Positions 28,226 to 34,736 of a DNA stretch of 34,736 nucleotides are shown here, in pieces. Source of the stretch: Betaproteobacteria bacterium. Lineage in GTDB: Bacteria; Pseudomonadota; Gammaproteobacteria; Burkholderiales; Rhodocyclaceae. Position numbers and translations under genes: made by a program. Location: NCBI GenBank assembly GCA_009776435.1, contig WRNU01000004.1, positions 1,197 to 35,932 of the forward strand, in the 5' to 3' direction. Below the pieces are notes generated by a model. That model worked only from the letters and a program-made list of their open reading frames with translations, was not told the DNA's origin and ran no database searches. Numbering within the stretch: the stretch's first letter is position 1; each line of letters begins with the position of its first letter.

Positions 28226-29872
28226 TTACATCCCCTGATAAATCGGTCCTTCACCGCCCTGTGGCGTGACCCAGTCGATATTCTGCGTCGGATCCTTGAT
28301 GTCGCAGGTCTTGCAGTGCACGCAGTTCTGGCCGTTGATCTGGAGCCGGGGCTTGCCGCCTTCACCGTCATTGACGATCTCGTAGACCCCGGCCGGACAG
28401 TAACGCTGCTCGGGCGAATCGTAGACTTCCAGGTTGACGGAAATTGCAACCTGAGGATCTCTGAGCTTCAGGTGACAGGGTTGGTCTTCTTCATGGTTGG
28501 CATTGGAAAGATAGACCGAGGAGAGGCGGTCGAAAGTCAGCACGCCATCGGGCTTGGGATAGTCGATCTTCCTGCATTCGGCGGCGGGTTTGAGCTTGTC
28601 GTGGTCGCTGTGGTTGTGCATCGTCCAGGGCGCCTTGCCGAAGAAGAGCTTTTGATCCATGCCGAAGAGCGTGGAGCCGACCCAGAAGGATTTCTTCATC
28701 ATCGGCTTGAAGTTGCGCGTCTTGTGTAGCTCGGTATAGAGCCACGACTCGCGGAAGGCGATGGGGAAGGCGGTGAGGGTGTCCTGCTTTCGACCAATAA
28801 CGACGGCGTCAAACGCGGCTTCGGCGGCGAGCGCGCCGGACTTGATGGCGGCATGATTGCCCTTGATGCGCGCGGCATTGAGAAAGCCCGCGTTGTCGCC
28901 GATGAGTGCGCCGCCGGGGAAAACCAGGCGCGGCAGACTCTGAATGTTACCAGTGGCGATGGCCCGCGCGCCGTAAGCCAGACGCTTGCCCCCTTCAAAG
29001 AATTTGCGAATTTCGGGGTGAGTCTTGAAACGCTGCATTTCCTCGAACGGCGACAGGAACGGATTGCTGTAATTCAAGCCGACGACAAGCCCCGTTTGAA
29101 TGATATTGTCATCCATATGGTACATAAACGAACCGCCGTAGACGTCGCTCGTGAGTGGCCAGCCGCAGGTATGGATGATGGTGCCGGGGCTGTGATGGGG
29201 GTTGCCGGGAACTTCCCAGAGTTCCTTGATGCCGATGCCGAAGACCTGAGGGTCGGAGCCTTCGCGCAGGTTGTATTTGGCTTCGAGGCGCTTGCCGAGG
29301 TGACCACGGCAACCCTCCGCGAAGAGGGTGTATTTGGCGAGTAGTTCCATGCCGGGCTGGAAGTTCGGACCCTGGGTGCCGTCATGCAGCACGCCCATGT
29401 CGCCGGTGACGACGCCCTTGACTGCGCCGTTTTCGTCATAGAGCACATCCGCGCCCGCGAAACCCGGATAGACTTCGACGCCCAGCGCCTCGGCCTGTTC
29501 GCCCATCCATTTGACGACTTCGCCCATGCGTACGAGATAGTTGCCGTGATTGTTGAAACAATCCGGCAAGAGGGGAAGCGGAAAAGCAAACGACTTGGTT
29601 TTGGTGAGGTACAGGACATGGTCTTTTAGTGCATGGGTCTTGATCGGCGCCCCGCGTTCTTTCCAGTCCGGGAAAAGTTCCTCGATGGCCTTGTTGTCGA
29701 GCACCGTGCCGGACAAGGTATGCGCGCCGATTTCCGCGCCTTTCTCGATCAGGCACACCGAAACATCCTGATTGCGTTCGGCGGCCAGTTGCTTGAGCCT
29801 GATTGCCGCTGCCAAACCTGCCGGACCTCCGCCTACGATCAAGACATCAAATTCCATCGATTCGCGTTCCAT
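28226..29872 (-). CDS. Electron transfer flavoprotein-ubiquinone oxidoreductase (ETF-QO)
   Basis: FAD motif DVLIVGGGPAGLAAAIRLKQLA; C-terminal 4Fe-4S motif CVHCKTCDIKDPTQNIDWVTPQGGEGPIYQGM; start set at ATG with AGGAGGAAGGG RBS. Confidence 0.97.
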   Translation of the reverse strand: MERESMEFDVLIVGGGPAGLAAAIRLKQLAAERNQDVSVCLIEKGAEIGAHTLSGTVLDNKAIEELFPDWKERGAPIKTHALKDHVLYLTKTKSFAFPLPLLPDCFNNHGNYLVRMGEVVKWMGEQAEALGVEVYPGFAGADVLYDENGAVKGVVTGDMGVLHDGTQGPNFQPGMELLAKYTLFAEGCRGHLGKRLEAKYNLREGSDPQVFGIGIKELWEVPGNPHHSPGTIIHTCGWPLTSDVYGGSFMYHMDDNIIQTGLVVGLNYSNPFLSPFEEMQRFKTHPEIRKFFEGGKRLAYGARAIATGNIQSLPRLVFPGGALIGDNAGFLNAARIKGNHAAIKSGALAAEAAFDAVVIGRKQDTLTAFPIAFRESWLYTELHKTRNFKPMMKKSFWVGSTLFGMDQKLFFGKAPWTMHNHSDHDKLKPAAECRKIDYPKPDGVLTFDRLSSVYLSNANHEEDQPCHLKLRDPQVAISVNLEVYDSPEQRYCPAGVYEIVNDGEGGKPRLQINGQNCVHCKTCDIKDPTQNIDWVTPQGGEGPIYQGM

Positions 29873-30021
29873 CCCTTCCTCCTTTCGGGCTTCGCTGCCT
29901 TTGCATGAGGCAGTATTGGTGGCAGGGGCCGAGTCGCTCAAGGGGCTGTGCAACTCGCCCTGTTACGGTACGGATGTAGTTTAATACGGATAGCGTCCGG
30001 CTGGCTCTTTCGATCAGGTTC

Positions 30022-30146
30022 AAAACGGGTCAAACGCAATCCTCGCCATATTATGGCGAGGTAAGTGAGACAAGCGTCACAATGGAGCCGCAGGCTTCCT
30101 TGAATCGTTTTGAGGAATCCCTGCCATTCACGGCGTGGTGACTCGA
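30022..30146 (+). mobile_element. ~125-bp structured repeat, copy 2 (degenerate); putative IS200/IS605-derived MITE or TnpB right-end remnant
   Basis: Aligns end to end with 20182-20307 (aa.acgggtc..gccat.ttatggcg..gagacaagcg..ggagccg.aggct.cc..gaggaatccc.tgcc.ttca.ggc..gg.tgactc.a); hairpin cctcgccata-t-tatggcgagg; RE hairpin degraded. Confidence 0.5.
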
Positions 30147-30243
30147 CATGCAGGTAAAAAGGGCGCTTTTTTGAAGAAAGGGCGTTTTTTTACAGGCGCT
30201 GCGCGCAGGAATCGAGGGACGCAAGGCGGAACGAAGAACCACG

Positions 30244-30249
30244 TATAAT
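30244..30249 (+). promoter_or_regulatory. Candidate -10 (TATAAT) of purL promoter
   Basis: ACG-TATAAT-TAAGC upstream of purL; no clear -35; 7-bp hairpin ggcggaa-c-ttccgcc (30261-30275) in the putative 5'UTR. Confidence 0.4.
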
Positions 30250-30319
30250 TAAGCGTTTTCGGCGGAACTTCCGCCATTTCGTATCGTTGCCCCGTTCTCT
30301 CGTTCATTTCCCGACCGCC

Positions 30320-33300
30320 ATGTCCCTCACGATCCTTCAACTTCGCGGCGCGCCCGCTTTTTCCCGTCCCCGTCTCGAACGGATTGTCCGTAATCTCGCC
30401 CAGGAGGTGCAAGGACTCGACCGTCTGGCGGCGGAAGCCTGGTATTTCATCGAAGTCAACGATGCGCTTTCCAGCGAGGAGCAGGCGCGGCTTGGCGAAC
30501 TGCTGGATGTCCGTGCGCCGGACGGCAAGGTTCCTCCCGGCGTCTTGAGGCTGGTGACGCCTCGGATCGGCACGATTTCGCCGTGGTCGTCGAAAGCTAC
30601 CGAGATTGTGCGCCAGTGCGGTTTCGACAAGGTGACGCGCATCGAGCGCGGCATCGCGTATTTCATCGACTCCGCCAGCGCGCCGGCAGCGCCCCGTGCG
30701 TTGCACGACCGCATGACCGAGTCGGTACTGGCAACATTCGCTGAAGCGGCGGCGCTGTTCCATCACCATGCGCCCAGGCCGCTTGCCACAGTCGACGTCA
30801 TCCGTAGCGGTCGCACGGCGCTGGAAGCGGCCAACGTGGAACTGGGGCTGGCGCTCTCCGAGGACGAGGTGGATTACCTCGTCGAGAATTTCACCCGTGT
30901 GGGGCGCAATCCCACGGACGTGGAATTGACGATGTTTGCGCAAGCCAATTCCGAACATTGCCGCCACAAGATTTTCAATGCCAATTGGGTAATCGAAGCG
31001 CGCCCGATGGAAAAGTCGCTCTTCGGCATGATCCGCGACACCCACAAGGCGCATCCCGGCGGCACGGTGGTGGCTTATACGGACAATGCCTCGGTGATCG
31101 AGGGCGGGGAGGCCGAGCAGTTTTACCCGGACTCCGATGGCGTTTTCCGCTTTCACCGCGAGACGGTGCATATTCTTGCCAAGGCGGAGACGCACAACCA
31201 CCCGACCGCGATTTCGCCGTTCCCCGGCGCGGGCACCGGCGCGGGAGGGGAAATTCGGGATGAGAGCGCAACCGGGCGCGGTGCGCGGCCCAAGGCGGGT
31301 CTGGCCGGACTCTCGGTGTCCAATCTCGCCATCCCCGGATTCATCCAGCCTTGGGAAAAACCCTACGGCAAGCCGGATCGCATCGCCTCGGCGCTGGAGA
31401 TCATGATCGAAGGTCCGCTGGGCGCGGCGGCGTTCAACAACGAATTCGGACGCCCCAATCTCACCGGATATTTCCGCACTTTCGAGCAGGTCGTCGAGGG
31501 CGAGGTGCGCGGCTATCACAAGCCGCTGATGATCGCGGGCGGCATCGGCAATATCCAGGCGCAACAGGCGAAAAAACCCACGTTCCCGCCGGGGACGTTG
31601 TTGCTCCAGTTGGGCGGCCCCGGCATGTTGATCGGTCTGGGGGGCGGCGCGGCATCGAGCATGGCGACCGGGGTCAACGCGGCCGATCTCGATTTCGCCT
31701 CCGTGCAGCGCGGTAACCCCGAAATCCAGCGGCGCTGCCAGGAAGTGATTGACGCCTGCTGGCAGCGGGGGGAGGCCAATCCCATCATCGCCATTCACGA
31801 TGTCGGCGCGGGGGGGCTGTCCAACGCCATCCCCGAGCTTGCCGATCATGCCGGGCTGGGCGCACGGATCGAACTGCGTGAAGTGGATATCGAAGAAACC
31901 GGGATGAGTCCGCGCGAAATCTGGAGCAACGAGGCGCAGGAACGTTACGCGCTGGCGATTTCTCCCGACGATCTCGACGTTTTTTCCGCGATCTGCGCGC
32001 GCGAGCGTTGTCCGTTTGCCGTGCTTGGCACGGCGAGCGACGACGGGCGTCTGGTGGTCGATGATCGTCATTTCGGCAACACGCCGGTCGATATGGAAAT
32101 GAAAGTCCTGCTCGGCAAGCCCCCGAAAATGACCCGCGTGGCAATGCGCCGCGCAGTGTATCTGCCGCCCTTTGAAGTCACCGAACTCGATCTGAACGAG
32201 GCGGCGCTGCGTGTGTTGCGCAATCCGACGGTGGCGAGCAAGCGTTTTCTCATCACGATTGGCGATCGCTCGGTCGGTGGGCTGATCGTGCGGGATCAGA
32301 TGGTGGGGCCGTGGCAAGTGCCGGTGGCCGATGTTGCGGTCACTGCTCTTGGGTTTTCCAGCACTTCCGGCGAAGCCTTTGCGATGGGCGAGCGCACGCC
32401 TTTGGCCTGCGTGGACGCGCCCGCTTCCGGGCGCATGGCGATCGGGGAAGCCATCACCAACATTGCCGCCGCCGACATCGACTCGCTTGCCAGGATAAAA
32501 CTCTCGGCCAACTGGATGGCGGCAGCCGGTTTTCGAGGTGAAGACGCCAAACTCTTCGACACCGTGCAGGCCGTGTCCGAATTCTGTATCGCTACCGGGC
32601 TCTCGATTCCCGTCGGCAAGGATTCGCTCTCGATGCGCACGGCCTGGAAAGAGGGAGACGAAGAAAAACAGGTCGTTGCCCCGCTTTCTCTCATCATTAC
32701 AGCCTTTGCGCCCGTCACGGACATCCGCCGCACTCTGACTCCGCAGCTTCAGTTCCCGGAAGGCATCGAGACCGAACTCATCCTCATCGACCTGGGCCGG
32801 GGCGCGCATCGCCTGGGCGGCTCCGTGCTGACGCAGGTCTATAACGCCGTCGGCGAACACGCGCCGGACATTGCTCCGGAAGACCTTACGGCCTTCTTCG
32901 ATGTGGTTCGCCGACTTTGCCGTGAGGATCTGATTCTCGCCTACCACGACCGCAGCGACGGGGGGTTGTTTGCTACCGTCTGCGAAATGGCTTTCGCCAG
33001 CCGATGCGGTCTGTCCCTGGTGCTCGATACCGTATGTTACGACAATGCGATGAACGACGCCGATGGACTCGACAAAAACCCGGAACTGCTCAAGGGCCGT
33101 TTCGACGACCGTCTGTTCGGGGCGCTGTTTGCTGAAGAACTCGGGGCTGTGGTACAGATTCGCCGCCGCGACCGCTCGGCGGTCAGTGCCCTCCTGAACG
33201 GGGCCGGACTCGATTTCCATTTTATTGGGGAGCCGAATGAGAGCGACGAAATCCGTTTCCGCCGCAACGCCCGCCTGGTGCTTTCCGCGCCGCGCGCGGA

Positions 33301-34255
33301 CTGGCTGCGTGTCTGGTCGGAAGTCGGCTACCAGATCGCCCGCCTGCGCGACGATACCGAATGCGTTCAGGAAGAATTCGATTCGCTCGGCGACGCCGAC
33401 GATCCAGGCCTCTCCGTGAGCCTCACGTTCGATGTCCGGGAGGATGTCGCCGCCCCCTTCATCAATGTCGGCGCGCGTCCAGTCGTTGCATCCCTGCGCG
33501 AACAGGGCATCAACTCACATTCTGAAATGGCTGCGGCTTTTACACGCGCGGGGTTCGATGTCGTTGACGTGCACATGTCCGATCTGCAATCGGGGCGGCA
33601 TGACCTCGTGCAATTCAAGGGGCTTGTCGCGAGCGGTGGCTTTTCGTATGGCGATGTGCTTGGCGCGGGACAGGGCTGGGCGAAATCCATTCTCTTCAAC
33701 CCGGCATTGCGCGCGCAATTTGAAGCCTTCTTTGCCCGCACGGATACCTTTGCGCTGGGAGTCTGCAACGGCTGCCAGATGATGGCGCATTTTGCCGCCA
33801 TCATTCCCGGCGCTTCGCATTGGCCGCTCTTTCACCGCAATCGCAGCGAGCAGTTCGAGGCGCGTTTCCTGATGGTGGAAGTGCTGGAAAACCCCTCCAT
33901 CTTCCTTGCCGACATGGCGGGCAGCCGCATACCCGTGGTTGTGAGCCACGGCGAGGGACGGGCCGTTTTCCAGAGTGAAGCTGCGCAAAGCGCCGCGCTG
34001 GCGACGTTGCGCTACATCGACAATCGGGGCGAGGTAGCGCATGCCTATCCCGCCAACCCCAACGGATCCCCTGAAGGCGTCGCCGGGTTTACCACTCCGG
34101 ACGGGCGCTTTACCATCATGATGCCCCATCCCGAACGCGCCGTCCGCCCGCTTCAAATGTCTTGGTCGCCCCGGTGGTTGCTCGACCAAAGCCCGGATGC
34201 CGCGCCGTGGTTGCGGATGTTCAGGAACGCGCGGAAATGGGTGGGGGGACAATAA
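30320..34255 (+). CDS. purL: Phosphoribosylformylglycinamidine synthase PurL (large, fused GATase form)
   Basis: ~1311 aa; [75 protein letters not shown]. Confidence 0.98.
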   Translation: MSLTILQLRGAPAFSRPRLERIVRNLAQEVQGLDRLAAEAWYFIEVNDALSSEEQARLGELLDVRAPDGKVPPGVLRLVTPRIGTISPWSSKATEIVRQCGFDKVTRIERGIAYFIDSASAPAAPRALHDRMTESVLATFAEAAALFHHHAPRPLATVDVIRSGRTALEAANVELGLALSEDEVDYLVENFTRVGRNPTDVELTMFAQANSEHCRHKIFNANWVIEARPMEKSLFGMIRDTHKAHPGGTVVAYTDNASVIEGGEAEQFYPDSDGVFRFHRETVHILAKAETHNHPTAISPFPGAGTGAGGEIRDESATGRGARPKAGLAGLSVSNLAIPGFIQPWEKPYGKPDRIASALEIMIEGPLGAAAFNNEFGRPNLTGYFRTFEQVVEGEVRGYHKPLMIAGGIGNIQAQQAKKPTFPPGTLLLQLGGPGMLIGLGGGAASSMATGVNAADLDFASVQRGNPEIQRRCQEVIDACWQRGEANPIIAIHDVGAGGLSNAIPELADHAGLGARIELREVDIEETGMSPREIWSNEAQERYALAISPDDLDVFSAICARERCPFAVLGTASDDGRLVVDDRHFGNTPVDMEMKVLLGKPPKMTRVAMRRAVYLPPFEVTELDLNEAALRVLRNPTVASKRFLITIGDRSVGGLIVRDQMVGPWQVPVADVAVTALGFSSTSGEAFAMGERTPLACVDAPASGRMAIGEAITNIAAADIDSLARIKLSANWMAAAGFRGEDAKLFDTVQAVSEFCIATGLSIPVGKDSLSMRTAWKEGDEEKQVVAPLSLIITAFAPVTDIRRTLTPQLQFPEGIETELILIDLGRGAHRLGGSVLTQVYNAVGEHAPDIAPEDLTAFFDVVRRLCREDLILAYHDRSDGGLFATVCEMAFASRCGLSLVLDTVCYDNAMNDADGLDKNPELLKGRFDDRLFGALFAEELGAVVQIRRRDRSAVSALLNGAGLDFHFIGEPNESDEIRFRRNARLVLSAPRADWLRVWSEVGYQIARLRDDTECVQEEFDSLGDADDPGLSVSLTFDVREDVAAPFINVGARPVVASLREQGINSHSEMAAAFTRAGFDVVDVHMSDLQSGRHDLVQFKGLVASGGFSYGDVLGAGQGWAKSILFNPALRAQFEAFFARTDTFALGVCNGCQMMAHFAAIIPGASHWPLFHRNRSEQFEARFLMVEVLENPSIFLADMAGSRIPVVVSHGEGRAVFQSEAAQSAALATLRYIDNRGEVAHAYPANPNGSPEGVAGFTTPDGRFTIMMPHPERAVRPLQMSWSPRWLLDQSPDAAPWLRMFRNARKWVGGQ

Positions 34256-34278
34256 CGTTCGATGTACGCGACACCAAG

Positions 34279-34310
34279 TTTATTAGTTTTTTCTTGATAA
34301 AACTAATAAA
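34279..34310. promoter_or_regulatory. Perfect 12-bp inverted repeat, putative TA operator overlapping a sigma-70 -35
   Basis: tttattagtttt-ttcttgat-aaaactaataaa; TTGATA at 34294-34299, 16-nt spacer, TATAAT at 34316-34321. Confidence 0.7.
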
Positions 34311-34328
34311 TAACGTATAATTCGCCTC

Positions 34329-34583
34329 GTGAACGAGGTCATCTACTCCAAGAAAGCTGCCAAGCAGTTGCGAAAACTGCAACCGTCCGATAGCAAGACG
34401 GTTCGGAGCGAGTGCAACAAGTTGGTCAACATGCCGGACTGCGCCAATGTCATAGCGTTGGTCGATCATGAGCGTCAATTCCGACTGCGAGTGGGTAACT
34501 TCCGGGTGTTTTTCGATTTTGACGGTGTAGCCCGCATCGTCTCGATTGAAGAGGTGAAAAAACGTAATGAACACACATACTGA
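34329..34583 (+). CDS. RelE/ParE-superfamily (HigB-like) toxin
   Basis: 84 aa; NEVIYSKKAAKQLRKLQPSDSKTVRSECNKL..FRLRVGNFRVFFDFDGVARIVSIEEVKKRNEHTY; GTG start. Confidence 0.85.
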   Translation: MNEVIYSKKAAKQLRKLQPSDSKTVRSECNKLVNMPDCANVIALVDHERQFRLRVGNFRVFFDFDGVARIVSIEEVKKRNEHTY

Positions 34584-34736
34584 GTCCGTGCAAATCATCC
34601 GCGATGCAGGAGGGTATCCTGCCTTTGCGGTGCTCCCTTTCGCTGACTACCAAGCCCTCGTCAATGGCAAAGTCAAAGTAGAGCCGGGGATTCCTGCGGT
34701 CGTGGTGGATCTGGCAATGGACAACGAATGGTCTGC
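34567..34736 (+). CDS. Cognate antitoxin, N-terminal fragment (truncated by window end)
   Basis: MNTHTESVQIIRDAGGYPAFAVLPFADYQALVNGKVKVEPGIPAVVVDLAMDNEWSA...; overlaps toxin ORF by 17 nt; toxin-first order. Domain class (XRE?) cannot be seen here. Confidence 0.65.
   Translation, partial: MNTHTESVQIIRDAGGYPAFAVLPFADYQALVNGKVKVEPGIPAVVVDLAMDNEWS

Noticed and set aside
30022-30146. Calling an intact TnpB/IS605 transposon
   Set aside because: No tnpA or tnpB ORF exists in the window; only ~126 bp of end-like sequence is present.
30144-30190. Direct repeat aaagggcg(c)tttttt x2 upstream of purL
   Set aside because: Short, low-complexity poly-T context; could be chance or part of decayed element flank.
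30128-33220. 1030-aa minus-strand ORF opposite purL
   Set aside because: Antisense to a clearly conserved PurL; the composition (R/H/G/A-rich, no motifs) is typical of antisense frames in high-GC genes.
1-34736. CRISPR arrays, tRNA or rRNA genes
   Set aside because: No regularly spaced direct repeats with spacers, and no cloverleaf or rRNA signatures were noticed by eye.

Overview
The window is chromosomal, GC-rich and looks betaproteobacterial (inferred from gene content and order). Four blocks can be read. (1) About 0.28-18.5 kb is a complete, tightly packed division and cell wall (dcw) cluster on the + strand: mraZ-rsmH-ftsL-ftsI-murE-murF-mraY-murD-ftsW-murG-murC-ddl-ftsQ-ftsA-ftsZ-lpxC plus a small membrane protein. 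There is no murB between murC and ddl. (2) About 18.6-28.2 kb is an exopolysaccharide/PEP-CTERM locus: a WcaJ-type polyprenyl-phosphate sugar transferase (-), two PEP-CTERM proteins (-), and epsL-epsD-epsE-epsF-epsG (+). No exosortase, polymerase, flippase or further glycosyltransferase is present in the window. (3) About 28.2-34.3 kb holds the ETF-ubiquinone oxidoreductase gene (-) and purL (+). (4) At the right edge is a RelE/HigB-like toxin with a truncated, overlapping antitoxin. The least explained signal is a ~126-bp structured repeat present twice in the same orientation (20182-20307 and 30022-30146). It has subterminal hairpins and a 3' end resembling an IS200/IS605 (TnpB) right end or omegaRNA. 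Copy 1 sits between a PEP-CTERM gene's stop codon and its terminator, and the neighbouring paralog lacks it, so the paralog acts as a natural empty site. Other notable signals are a near-consensus sigma-54 promoter upstream of one PEP-CTERM gene, a duplicated sorting-tag/3'UTR/terminator cassette shared by the two PEP-CTERM genes, inverted copies of a REP-like palindrome flanking the sugar transferase, and a toxin promoter whose palindrome overlaps the -35 and predicts a leaderless GTG-start mRNA. All calls come from reading the sequence and translations; no searches were run.
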